DNA of 64,000 nt, taken from assembly GCA_000231825.2 (NCBI GenBank), contig JH720403.1, forward strand, positions 1 through 64,000, given 5' to 3'. Made by a program: the position numbers and the translations under genes. This DNA comes from Tetrahymena elliotti 4EA (Eukaryota; Ciliophora; Oligohymenophorea; Hymenostomatida; Tetrahymenidae). The stretch's first letter is position 1. Every line of letters begins with the position of its first letter. This document shows positions 27,201 to 38,816 of this stretch, piece by piece. Below the pieces are notes generated by a model. That model made no database searches. It saw nothing but the letters and a program-made list of their open reading frames with translations, and had not been told where the DNA came from.

Positions 27201-27633
27201 TACTAATTTATATTGGTTTATTACAAATTTTATGAAAAAATATTGTTATCGCTATTCAATTAGATCTATACTTCCCTTTATTATTAATCTAAATACTCTC
27301 TATTTTGCATCATAAACTAATTATTCCTGCTATTGCTACGTGAAGTATATTATTCTATCTGTCCTTCAGGATCATTTAAAATATTTTCTATATCTTGATT
27401 ATTATTATTATTTTATCTATCAGTGTTCTAGGTCACGTTAAATCTTTGTGATAAAAAAAAATTAATTGATCTTTCTCTGCCGTCAGGGGTCATTAGCTAT
27501 TGAGATTGAGGTGATAAAATAGATCTCTTTATGATAACAGAATATAAATTTTTAATATTAAAAACTCTCAGATAATATATTTAAATCTTACATTAATTTA
27601 GTAACCAGGATTTATAGAATTAGAAACATCCAT
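24287..27633 (-). CDS. TMEM185-like multipass RING E3 ubiquitin ligase, copy 2
   Basis: Paralogue of the gene at 16.5-21.4 kb. It starts at ATG 27633-27631 (MDVSNSINPGYQIN) followed at once by a roughly 65-nt intron. A Q/N-rich arm (27060-27530) includes a run of Gln coded only by TAA/TAG. A first membrane segment reads KIIMSIVVIIVIICIILSLS, then YEVQVVNEHVLILLASVFLF near 26900-27050; further membrane exons lie in 25.5-26.8 kb. A charged coiled coil (DKKKQKEQEKKKQKEEEKQK, about 25090-25170) leads to the RING: CVIC, CGHGG, CKPC and CFLC at about 24500-24690, interrupted by an intron after CGHGG exactly as in copy 1. The last exon gives VKDTQSDKKYQEVASVIYID and ends at TGA complementary to 24287-24289. 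It is shorter than copy 1, mainly in the disordered arm. The role is as for copy 1. Confidence 0.8.
24447..24471. repeat. (CAAA)n microsatellite in the last intron of RING copy 2
   Basis: About six CAAA units lie in the intron between the RING cysteines and the final exon. A naive minus-strand reading translates it as hydrophobic repeats, but the splice signals place it outside the coding sequence. Confidence 0.75.
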
Positions 27634-29242
27634 TTGCTTAAAATTAAACTATGTTTTACTTAAAAAAAAGATTAGTAGAATTAAGCTATTTTCTAAAAGA
27701 ATTACAGTTGATAAAATTAAGGTTATAAATAAATTCAAGCTAATTAACTTTTAATTATCAAAAATTATTAAATTCAATTTAGTTATTATTTATTCAAGTG
27801 TTTCTTTGTTTATTTGTTTGTTTGTTAGTTTATTTCTTTATATACTGATTGACAATGCTTTTTCAAATAAAATATTGCCAAAAAACTTTTATTTTTCAAG
27901 TAGAGCAGAAAAACATGTTTTTTATTTTAACTACAATTTTTCTAAATTATATTTTTTTGACTAAAAGAACAGCATCCAGATTTTATTTAGCATTTAGATA
28001 ATTAAACAGTCTAAATTTCAAAATATCCTTCATCTAAATATACCTAATAAAATGGTTTCATTTCTTTAGAATTCATTTTATTTATGAAAATAAATATTAT
28101 TTTGAGTAATTTACCTTCAAAAAAAATTTAATGAATTTTAGTTTTATTAAGTATTTGTTCTTTTAAATATCTTTTCAATTGCTCAAATTATCTCCCCTAA
28201 AAGTTGAATTTAAAGATGGAGTTTAGAAAGAAAATATATATAATTTATCAAAAAGATGGATGTACTTGCTATCTCTTTTTTAAAAGATAAGTAAAAAAAT
28301 ATTTAAGATTGATAATTTATAAATAAAATTTCTTGAAATTTCATATTAAGTTAAGTTGCTACAAAATGCCATAATTCTTTGTATCCTTATTAACTACCAC
28401 TAATTAATGGAAGAATTCTATCTTATATCTCATAGATTTGCTTAAAATTATCAATGAGGTTGAATTCCAAAAATGGAGTTTATAAAAAAGTCTTAAATAA
28501 ATAAAGATGGACTTAGTTAGCATTTTGCATAAGAGCATAATTAAATTTTTTTTGATTTCAAAATAGCATAATTATCTTTACTTATTTGCAATAAAATAAT
28601 AAATCATTTTTATCTTAAAAACATTAAAACAATTAAGCAATTTTGTCTTCTCTTTCTAGTTTTATTTTACATTAAAGATTATTATCTCAAAAATCTCCAA
28701 TAAAATTCAAGATATAAATAGAAACTATTTGATATTAATAGAAATGTTTGAAGATGCTTTGTTTAGATAAATCAAAGACATATTTAAAAAAAAATATTTT
28801 TTATCATGAAATTTTTAATTTGGTTAAATACAAAAAGTCAATAATATTTTTATTATAAAAATCTTTATCAGCAATGAAAAATGTGAATGTTTGTTTTAGT
28901 CCCTACCTTAAAATATTTAGTATGTTTAAGGTAAGTGATATATAATATGATTGATAAATCAATAATATATCTATCAAAGCATATATACTTATGTCTTATA
29001 AAAGCAAATTAATAAGAGAATCTGATCAACCAACAAATAGAGGAAAGAAAAATAGATATTGAAAAATTTCATCAAAATCATTATTCTTTTTGATGTCAAA
29101 CAAACAAAAAAGCAACCAATCTATCAATCAAAATCAAGCTTTTTTCTTTATTAGCGAATTATAAATTAAATAAATAAATAAATTAATATTGAGTATAATT
29201 TTGATAGAAAAGATATAGCAGAAAACAAACAAATCAAATAAA
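27634..29242. other. Intergenic region between divergent genes, with a degenerate direct repeat
   Basis: About 1.6 kb between the starts of RING copy 2 (-) and ARPC3 (+). It is AT-rich without a convincing gene. Two related segments, at about 28204-28380 and 28459-28580, share gttgaatt-aaa-atggagttta followed by aaagatgga and later a cataatt block. Confidence 0.5.
28204..28580. repeat. Degenerate two-copy direct repeat
   Basis: The segment beginning gttgaatttaaagatggag at 28204 recurs in altered form (gttgaattccaaaaatggag) at about 28459. In both copies aaagatgga follows 45-55 nt later and a cataatt(c/a) motif comes further on. The spacing is about 255 nt. Identity is judged by eye. Confidence 0.4.
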
Positions 29243-30091
29243 ATGGTATTTTGATTAAAATAGGATAAATGAAGATAAAAAAACAAACATATTATTTCCA
29301 ATTAATAGGCTGAACATTCAAGTTTCAACACAGTTAATAATGTCGAAGTAGTTTGTGGCATGGCAATTCCTCCAATTAAAACTAAAGTTTAAGGACCAGC
29401 TGCCACCATTCCTCCATAATAGGAAGTTATTGACATAATTGATGAAGCAATCAGCTTTTTCAGACCCAATTTATTATTTAAAAATTATGAAATAAAAGGT
29501 AATTTTTAGCATATTACTTTATTTTATCAAAAAAAGCTATCTTGCTAATACTCATCTTTAAAATAAATATAATAAAGGCCCAGGTGATGTTTTCATCATT
29601 TACATGACTGTATTCATTACTTAATGTTTAAGAAAAATTGCTAATGAGTAAAAAAAATAAAACAAGATGCATTTAATAAATTAAAATCATTATTTTAATT
29701 GAAATAGAGAGAAAGAAGCTAATGCTTTAAGAATGCTTGTTGAAATGGCTAAATTACCTGTTCCCAAGCCTAATGAAGCTGGCTTTTTCATGAAAGGTAT
29801 TGCTAAAGATCCCCTCAGCAATGCAGAAGGTGAAAAGTTTAGTGGATATTTAAAGCAAGCAAAAGAAGAACTCGTAAATAGATTAATTAAAAAGTAATAA
29901 GAGCTAGTTTTTTATTTTTAATTTTCAATTTAATAAATAATTTTATTCTAATTTATAAAATCTAAATAAATATCCTTTAATTTTTAATAATATCTTATAA
30001 TATTAGGTTATACAAGGATGGAGTTAAATCTTGGGATCATAAGTTCTGGGTTGGTCTTTCTAAGAAAAACTTCATGAATCTCAAATTCTGA
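29243..30091 (+). CDS. ARPC3: Actin-related protein 2/3 complex subunit 3 (ARPC3, p21-Arc)
   Basis: Five exons: 29243-29245 (the ATG alone), 29309-29498, 29578-29647, 29708-29893 and 30007-30091. They sum to 178 codons, matching the usual 178-residue family length, and all phases agree. Alignment landmarks with ARPC3 are MAEHSSFN at the start, CGMAIPPIKTKVQGP, DIIDEAISFFRPNLLFKNYE (the family's most conserved block), FIIYMTVFITQCLRK, LPVPKPNEAGFF, and the C-terminal SWDHKFWVGLSKKNFMNLKF. ARPC3 is a structural subunit that bridges Arp3 to the rest of the seven-subunit actin-branching complex. In a ciliate this serves actin at phagosomes and the oral apparatus. No other Arp2/3 subunit gene lies in the window. 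Confidence 0.95.
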
Positions 30092-31585
30092 AAAATAACA
30101 AACAAAATTTAAATAAGCTTAAAATTATATTAAAATAAAAAATAAATCGATTTTTTATACAAATAACCTTTTTATGTCATTCTAGATTTCAAAACCATAC
30201 TCATAAATAAATAAATACAAGCTCATTAGTTAAATTGTTTATTATGATTTCTGCTAAACTTAATATGCTATTATCCCAAAATAAGAAATCAAATGTAAAT
30301 TATTTTGGAATACATTGAATAATATGATTCATTCATTCATTACTTCTTCAAATTCACTTTGATTACCAAAATAATTCTTTTTTTGTATCTTATTTGTTCC
30401 TTTTCCCTAATTCTTTAACCAACTAAACCAAAAAATTCAATTGAATTTAAAAAAAATAATCATCAAATTTAATTGTTTTTCATTTCTGAAGCATGATTAA
30501 TTAAAAAACAAATAAATTAATTTTAAAGTCAACAAAAAAAAGATAAATTGAATAAAAAATTGATTTAATAGATATTTTTGAATGAAAGAAATATTTTAAA
30601 TTAGCATCAAATCCTTACATTTCTAATTTTATTATAATAATAGTAGTCTTTTTTGAATTAATTTAAACAAAGTTTTTAAATCATTTGATAACTTAAATAT
30701 ACTGAATTTAATCATTGACTAAATATATTTTTTTAATTAATTAAATTATATTGTGTGTTAAATACGTATTGCACTATTTCTAAATAAATAAAATTAAATA
30801 ATCATAAAATGTATTTGAGTTAACTTTTCATTGTTAAAGTTATGAAGAAAAATAAACTACTTTTTTTATTCTTATTCTTAAAAGTTTGTATGCTCCTAAA
30901 GAAAAATACTCCTTTGTTCTCATTTACTTCACTTTAAAAATCAAATTTTCAAATTAAGTTTTTTTTTAAGAAACTACCTTATAAAATTGAATACATTCAC
31001 CACCTCTTATAAATAATTTTTAAATTCAAATTTTCTAAATAAACTATTAAGATTTTGTATTTATAATATTTATTTTATCTCACTTAAATTGTTGTTTGTT
31101 ATTTTTTATATATTTGTTAATATGATGGATACAAAAGCTGAATTTTCATATCTTTTGAGCAAAGGCAGTTGAAATTTCTCTTGTTATTTAGTAGATTTTG
31201 TTGTTTCATTGAATTTATTGTGAAATTGCAAGTAATTAGAGAAAGAAAGAATAAGCATGGAGATGTATGTGATATTCATTCATTATCTGTTTAATTATTT
31301 GTTTGTTTGTTAGCCTTTGCAAAAAAGAAAACAGAAAAATTAATTTATAATTTTTTTTGAATTAAGAAGAAAGAAAGGGAAATAAAAAAGAATAAAAAAT
31401 ATTAAAACTTACATAGATAATAATTAGTGAATGAATGAATCAATCATAGAATCAGTCAATTAATTATTAAAAAAACAAACAAGCAGATATCTGTGAATGA
31501 TTGAATTGATAATAATTAAAAGAAATAATAATTAATATTGAAAGAGTGAAAAAAGAAGAAAGCTTAAATAATTAAAAAGGAAGGA
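30092..31585. other. AT-rich intergenic region, same-strand neighbours
   Basis: About 1.5 kb after ARPC3 and before the EF-hand gene. There are repeated short runs (TTTGTTTGT, GAATGAATGAAT) but no gene or RNA that I can support. Confidence 0.5.
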
Positions 31586-33681
31586 ATGGATTGGATTAAT
31601 AGATTAGAAAATATTTAAAACAAGATTAAATTCTAGTTGCATGCAAAGAAAATAGATGACTTGGAGTCATTATACAGATTAATGGCTGAGTTTGATAGGG
31701 ATAATTCAGGAAGACTCGAAAAGGACGAGTTTTAGAAGTTACTCAGCAAATTAGGAGTATTTTTAACCACCTAGGAGCTCCGTGCAGTTTATGACACATA
31801 TGACACTAATAGAGATGAATAAATTTCATATGCTGAATTTGTTTAAATGATTAGAACAACTATTTCTGAAAAGCGTTTAGCTGTAGTCAAGCATGCTTTC
31901 CAATTCCTTGATAGAAGGTTTTATTTTAACTCATTTATTTACTTATCTTTTAGGCAATATAATATTAATCAAAACAATTTTTTCAATCTAAATTTGTGCG
32001 ATCAACCATTATAAGTGAATGCAATTAGCAAACCATATAAAAATTATTTTTTTATAATATTTACAGAGGCAGTGGATAACTTGTTATTCAAGATTTGGTT
32101 CAATAATACAGAGCTGAAGCTCATCCCAGAGTTAGAACTCGTCATAAAACCGCTGAATAAGTTAAAGCTGAATTTGTTAATGCCATCAGCAAGAAGAGCT
32201 AAGATGGTAAAATATAATCTTCAATTTTACAATTAATTATAAATGATTGAATGTTGTCAGATAAATTCAAAAATATTTTTTTGAAATGAAAAAGTGGATA
32301 GATAGTTTATTTGTCAAATAAATAAAAAAATACAAAGAAAGAAAGAAATAAATAAATAAAGAAAGATAGAAACAAGATTATTTTTGAAACTTATTAATTA
32401 AAAATAAAATAAATTCTATTTTATTCAATTTAAATTTAAAATTAATATTTTGGTTAATTTAGGTTAGACTATCAGTGAAAATGAATTTTTGGAATACTAT
32501 GCTGATGTTAATGCCACTTTACCTAAAGAAAAGGAAGAATATTTTATTGATATTATTTTAAGTACTTGGGGTATTACTTCTTCTGTTGATTACGTTTCAC
32601 CGGAAAGACTCAACGATTTGGAATTAATCTTATATGAAAAAATCAGACAAAAAACTCTTCCTGGAGAAGATGAAGGAAGAACCGTTTATCGTGCTTTCAA
32701 GTACTTTGATATTACTGAAAAAGGAGTCATTGATATTTCTTAATTCAAGGCTGCTTTAGAAAAGTTTGGATGTGTTTTCGATGATAAGGAAATTCATGCA
32801 CTTTTCAGTAAGTTTGACATCAACCGTTCAGGAAAAATGTAATTTATTTATCAGACTATTTCAATAAAAATATTAACATCAATTAAATTAATTATTAATT
32901 ATTTTTATTTTAAATTAATAGCTGTTATGATGAGTTCTGTGGTAACTTTGCTAGATTGGGTAGTGGTAACAATCCTAATGTCAATCCTGTATTTAAATTA
33001 GCTAGAGAAGTACCTTCTCCTATTATCAATAAATTAAATGCTGATCTTAAAAAGAAAGGACCTTTTGCATTCAGATCTCTCTCCAAAGCTTGCTAAAAGG
33101 CTGATACTTTCTTGAATGGTTCTCTTTCTCATGACGAATTCAAGTGGGTTATTAAAGAGATAGGTTTTTCACTCACTAAAACCGAATTTGATAACTTATT
33201 TAAATTCTTTGACAAGAATTATGAAGGAAAAGTTATTTATTCTGTCTTCATTGACTTAGTTAGAGGTATTTTATATTTATTTCAAATACAATTTATTCAT
33301 TTATCTATTGAATTATTAGGTGAATAATCTTAAATTATCAGCTAAGCTTTAAGTCAAGGTTATGATGCTTTAGCATCTGCAAATGGTGGTAAAGTTACTG
33401 TTGAATCCATAGTTTAAAGATATAATCCTCTTGCAATTTAAATTATTTATGCTACAAGAAAGATTGCATAAGATCTCCAAAGAGAATTCGTTGCAGAATG
33501 GGGTGGCAATTTACAACAATAAGTAATAAATAAATCTTAAATCGATATTCTTAATACTAATAACATTTTCTTTTCATAGGTTAATAAAAACTAATTCGTA
33601 GAGTTCTTTAGTGATGTTAGAGCATTCTGTGATAGTGAAAGCAAATTCCATCAATATTTTTCAAATGCTTTTGGACTGTGA
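31586..33681 (+). CDS. Calcyphosin-like EF-hand calcium-binding protein with duplicated modules
   Basis: Six exons: 31586-31917, 32067-32206, 32463-32838, 32922-33265, 33320-33522 and 33580-33681. They join in phase to 499 codons (498 residues). Unit 1 carries two canonical loops (DRDNSGRLEKDE and DTNRDEQISYAE) followed by the calcyphosin-type region (KHAFQFLDR, YRAEAHPRVRTRHKTAEQVK, NEFLEYYADVNATLP). Unit 2 repeats the plan with YRAFKYFDITEKGVIDISQF, loop DINRSGKICYDE and FRSLSKACQKA. Unit 3 has NGSLSHDEFKWVIKEIG and a loop DKNYEGKVIYSV that lacks the terminal acidic residue, then IVQRYNPLAIQ and NQFVEFFSDVRAFC. Single-unit calcyphosins are about 190-210 residues, so this chain is about two and a half units. 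EF-hand tandem proteins of this type occur in ciliary axonemes; that location is an inference. Confidence 0.9.
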
Positions 33682-36054
33682 ATTTATTGATAGCTTTATA
33701 AATATTAAACTCCATATAAAACTACTTGATATTATTATTACTCATTCATTCTTTTATATTTTCATCAACTTTGTTAGTTACTCTTATGTTTGTTTATTTC
33801 AACATAAAACAAATCTTCTTCATAATTTTATCTAACCTATTTCTCTTTATATGTCTAACTAAGATTTATCATTTAAATACTAAACTCCTTATTCAGTTAA
33901 TTTATATTATTATAATTATTGATTTTTTTATATTTTGGTTACCTTTATTAGTCACTCTTGTATTTCAATACAATACAAATCTCTTCATAATTAATTATTT
34001 CTAAGTGACTTCTCATACGTCTAAAATTTATCTTAAATTCCTTTTTTTTAAAAAAATTTAAATTTATTAAATTTTAAATCAATTATTAATTGAGGTTAGA
34101 ATAGCTAGAGAATAAAAAAATTTTATAAAAAAAAGTAAACTCATCCATTCATTCGCCAAAATTTATACTTTTTTTATTAAATTTCATTTCCAATAAAATA
34201 GAGAAGATTACATACAATAAGCTTCTAAAAAATAGTTTAAATAGTTAGAATAATAAATGAATAAGTTTTTTTAATTTTTACTATTTTTGTTAAAATGTAG
34301 TACAAAAGGATAATGTGGCAATTATTTTGAAGACAATATATCTTTAAATAACTCTTTAAATTAGTATGTGAGAAAAATTATCACAAGCAGTTTAGTTTCT
34401 CTTTGTAAATAAATTATTCTAAAGGACTGTTTTAAATTATCAAAATGATAATTTTTAAATCAATAAAACTTTTATCAATTTTACTGAGCAAAATTTTGAT
34501 ACTAAATGAAAAAACCTTTACATAAAAATATAAAAGTTTTTTTTAAATTTACTTCAAAATGATTTTCTTTCTAAAATAAAAAAATAATGTTAGTTGATTA
34601 AAATTTTTCAAAAGACCTACAAATAATAAAATTATAAACTATCCAAATGCAGTTATTGTTGATTTGATCAATTTTTTCGATCTAGATTTCAAAATAAACG
34701 AATCTTTGAATGACAACTTTTATGAAAATAGGTATTTAGTTAAGAAGATATTGTATTAGATTAAAATTGCTTTATTAGGATTTTAGTTAATAAAAAATAA
34801 TTGGATTTTCTTGGAATGTGTAAGTTAAATTTAAGTTTATATAAAAATTTCTTTTATATAAATCAAGGATAGTTTTTATCAAAAAAGAGAGATCAACCTG
34901 ATTTTACCTATATAAAATTGGTAAATGAATTATCAGAAATAAAAATAAATAGTTCTAATTAGTAAAAGAATTCTTCCTTTTTTCAATTATTTTACAAAAA
35001 GATCATTCAAATGATTTAAAATAGCATTGTAAAATTGATTAGAATAACAATTTTGATCAAGGTAACCTAAAATATTTTACATTTTGATATGCTAGCTGCT
35101 ATTTAGCTTATAATTTACAAAAATATTTCTTTTATAAATATTCTTTTTAATATAATTGCTGTAATGTTTTTTGGTTGACGTATTTAAGCTAATTTATTAG
35201 ATAAATTTTATTATAAAATTGTGTAAAAAATAATTACTATCAAGAAATTAATATCCTTCTTTCTAATCTTGATATGTAATTTATATACAATAGTGCAAAG
35301 AAAAAATTACCATCAAGCAATTTTATGTCCATCCTTCTTTTTAACTTTAACATATTATTTTCAAAACTCATTAAAATTTATTTAGTGTTGTTGAAAAAGA
35401 AAACCAATATTCAAAGAAATATTTAAACCTTCTTTAATGATATGGAGAAAAGAATTATTTCATATAAATAAACATATTTACTCAGAAAATTTGTAATATT
35501 TGCATTTTCATAAAAGATAATGGATATTTTTTAGTCAATTTCAAATATGAATAATCTTGTTGATTTTTTGTTCATATTTTATAATAAATTTAAATAAATT
35601 CTACTCTATTTAATATGAAATTATATCCATAAGAAGAGAAGAAGAAGAAAATGGAGAAGAAATTTCAGTTGCTGTTTGTTAATAAAAAGGTGTTTGTAAA
35701 GATAATTAATAAAAAGAGTGTATAGTTTGAAATACAAGCTCTTTGTATTTGTTATTAAGGTTATTAAATCACTCTTACTTATTATGAAATTTTCTGTAAA
35801 TTGTTTGTATTAGATTTTTTTAATTATTGAATTCTTGCTTGCTTGAGTATTAGGGAAGTATTAACTTTTTGTTTTTAGCCACAAATTTAAAAACAAAAAA
35901 TTTTTACACTTTTCTGCTTCAACTTATCTATTAGTTGAAATCATTTGGTTTTTAGGAAGATTAGATATAATTTATTTTAATGTAATTAATTCTAAAAATA
36001 ATAAGAAAAAATCACCAAATTAAAATTAAATTTTATGCATATCAAAAAGATAAA
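33682..36054. other. Long intergenic region with possible gene relics
   Basis: About 2.4 kb. Two short stretches have protein-like composition on the plus strand: 34200-34450 (EDYIQQASKKQFKQLEQQ) and 34630-34830 (NAVIVDLINFFDLDFKINES). Neither has a supported start or splice structure. The rest is AT-rich. The segment just before 36055 is purine-rich and probably holds the permease 5' leader. Confidence 0.4.
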
Positions 36055-37491
36055 ATGTCCATAACTAATTTAGAATAGAAAAAGTCATATGTTGATAGCG
36101 ATCAATAGTAGCAAATGAGTCTCTAGCCCTTGATTTAAGGTGCTTAAAAGTTTAGCTTGATTTAGTCCGAAGGATTGACTTCCGATGATGATATTAAAAT
36201 ATTAGAAGAGCCTAAGAGTACAGTCTTTGTAGCTACAGCATAAACTTTAAAGAGTGGAATAGGTTCTGGAGTTTTATTTCTTCCAAGCACCTTCTAAGCT
36301 TGTGGTATCATCCTTAGTGCTGTATTTATGGTCATGTGTGCTGTTGTTAGCTACTTTTGCTGGTCACTCATAAGTTAAATAATAAGATTTTAAGAAAGTA
36401 CAGACACTAAAGATCCCACTAATAAAAATCTGACTCTAGATGAAGCTGGTGGAAAAATATTTGGAAGAGGATTCAAAGTGTTTATACAAGTCTGCACTTA
36501 TATATATGCCTATTCTACATGCTTTGGATATGCTATTTTTATTTACTAATCAACAGAAGATACCATTCCTAATCATATGGTTACAATGGCTATAATGTAT
36601 GCAATTTATCTTCCATTCTCTATGTATAAAAAAATTGATAGACTTTACTTGCTGACTTACGTTGCCCTGGCTGCTAATATAATAACCTTACTAGTAATTG
36701 TTGGCAAATCAAGTTATATAATTAATGTAACTGATGTTAAATTCTCCAAGTTGACATAATTCGATTTCTCACAGCTACCTTTATAGTTTGGTGTTTTTTC
36801 TTTTGCATATGATATTAATGGTGTTTACACAGAAATCCATGCTTCTATGAAAGACAAAAGCTAATTTGACAGAGTTCTATAGTATTATTTGACCATTTTT
36901 ACAATTATGGGAGTTCTTGTTGGCTTATTAGGATATGTAGCTTTTGGAGAAGATACAGATGCTGTTATTTTCAATAATATTGGTTCTATGGATGGGATTG
37001 GTACAGCTTTAGCATTTTTATATAGTTTAGCTGAGTTAGCTAGTATTTTACTTTACATTTTTTGTGTTGCAAAATTTTTTGATAAAATGATAAACAGATT
37101 CATTCTTAAAGATTCAACAAAATGTATGACTTTCTTTTAAGAGTTTTTAGTCAGATCTTTACTTTTTTTCTCATTTGCTTTTTTAGGTCTTTATGTAACT
37201 CAAATTAATGCAGTTTTTAACATTATGGGGTGTGTCTTTTGTACCATTCTGACTTACACTTGCCCTATTTTCCTCTATCACAAAGCAAGAAAAATTTAAG
37301 ATAAAATATTAAATTCTAATGAAATCGAAGACACCGAAAAAGGAAATGATAGTGAAAAGCCAAATATAGTTTAGTTGAACAAAAGTAACTGGATATATGT
37401 TCTTTGTAGTTTTTGCTTAATCTTTGGTTTATTAGGAGGTATTTCTGGTCTTGTAAGCTCTATTATTTCACTACAAGAATCAGGATTTTGA
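36055..37491 (+). CDS. Amino acid/auxin permease family (AAAP) transporter, copy 1
   Basis: A single exon of 479 codons from ATG 36055 to TGA 37489-37491. A 60-residue hydrophilic N-terminus precedes the AAAP start motif TAQTLKSGIGSGVLFLPSTF, the first transmembrane helix in which the substrate-binding glycines lie. About ten more helices follow. They include VFIQVCTYIYAYSTCFGYAI, GVFSFAYDINGVYTEIHASM (family helix 6 region), ALAFLYSLAELASILLYIFC and a C-terminal LIFGLLGGISGLVSSIIS. Length and topology fit SLC36/SLC38-type proton- or sodium-coupled amino-acid transporters. The substrate cannot be told from sequence. It is clearly paralogous to the gene at 42.8-44.3 kb. Confidence 0.92.
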
Positions 37492-38582
37492 GTTAGTTAT
37501 TTTAAAAAATTAAAAATATTTAACTAAAAATGTAATAAAAAACCAATATTTATTTTTTGTTGATTTAGTCATTTAATTATTTCAAAATTTTTTTGTAATA
37601 AATAGTATAGTAAGTTAATAAAATTCTCTTCACAAAAATAAATTTTAATTTTGAAAATTTTCTATTGATTTTAATCAATTTTTATAAAATTAAACTTTTA
37701 TCCTTTCCTTAAACAATGTTTTTGTATTTAATATTATTTTTTTATGAAGACTTATCATTTTATCTAATTAAAATTTTGATTTTTCTTAAATTTTTAAATT
37801 ATATTCTATGTTGTTCAACCTTTACATTTTTATTAACGATAATATTATGCTTTTATTAAATTAATATTTATAGAAAAAATAAAGCTTAGGTTCATTGTGT
37901 CTTATTTTAGGGTCTAATTTTTCTAATAAAAAGCTATATTTGTAAATTATGGAATTGCTGAATTCAGATACTAAATCCATGATTAATCTTTTGTCACTAT
38001 TTTTTATTATGGATAAATGTATCATTATGGCTCTAAATTTAATCTAATATAGTTAGAGTGATAGGCAAGTAGTTAATTTTTAAATTAAAATTTTATCAAA
38101 TTATATAATACAGTAAGCAACATAAAGAATTTTTTTAAGGCTTTTAGTTAATTAAGTTAAATGGATTTAATATTAAAGATTAATTACTGATAAGCATATA
38201 TTTCTTATTAATTTTAAATTTATCATTTTTATATTATACAATTAATTAATAAATATGCCTAAAATAAATAAAAATTAATTTAATGTTTTGGTAATCTAAA
38301 ACTGAAAATTTTTACTTAATTAAAATTTAATTAATTATTTTTAGTTAGTTTTACAAGGAAATAATATTTTCAAATAAATCTTTATTAATTTTTATTTGTA
38401 AGATTAGTTAATACTTTTTAGAAATAAATTTGGGTTGAATTGGATTGAAAATAATTAACTAGTTTATTTAACCATTTTTAAAAAATTACAAAGAAACAAA
38501 TATGTCACTTTTGAAACTGTATTTCATTCCATTAGATTGTTAATTAATATTTAGATAAGAAAATCTTTTTGTTGCTAGCTTT
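37492..38582. other. Spacer between convergent genes
   Basis: AT-rich. A weak plus-strand open stretch at about 37880-38100 has no support as a gene. Confidence 0.45.
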
Positions 38583-38816
38583 TCAGATACCACCTTTTAA
38601 CATTAATACTAAATTTAAGGTATCTCCTTCTTTAATGTCATAATCTTAAAGAGTTTTCACATCTAACAAAGCATTTTTTTAAGTTGTAAGTTTTATTTGA
38701 TGAAATGGGATATTTTCTATTTCTGAAATCTTAGCTTTTACATTTTGAATAGTATCTGTTTCTTCAACTTCAAGTGTAATAGTTTTTGCAGTTAATAACT
38801 TAATGAATATCTACAT
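38583..38816 (-). CDS. Divergent stand-alone ubiquitin-like protein ending in Gly-Gly-Ile
   Basis: A single exon of 78 codons from ATG 38816-38814 to TGA complementary to 38583-38585, giving 77 residues. It begins [20 protein letters not shown] and aligns with ubiquitin from end to end without gaps. It ends LKGGI, that is the 76-residue ubiquitin fold plus one residue that a deubiquitinase could remove to expose Gly76. Lys6, 11, 27 and 29 are kept, but position 33 is Ile, 48 is Asn and 63 is Glu, while Lys occurs at 47 and 62. In the Ile44 patch Leu8 and Val70 remain and Ile44 is Thr. Arg72, which sets E1 choice, is Met. Canonical ubiquitin genes in Tetrahymena code for nearly invariant polyubiquitin or ribosomal fusions, so this is either a ubiquitin-like modifier or a decaying copy. 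The intact frame favours function. Confidence 0.85.

Noticed and set aside
27052..27315. Hydrophobic plus-strand ORF of 87 residues
   Set aside because: It is the antisense of the polyQ/N arm of RING copy 2; TAA/TAG runs become TTA/CTA on the other strand and look like a membrane protein.
33611..34004. Two overlapping hydrophobic plus-strand ORFs
   Set aside because: They begin inside the last exon of the calcyphosin-like gene in another frame and continue into AT-rich sequence whose Leu/Ile/Phe content is a composition artefact.
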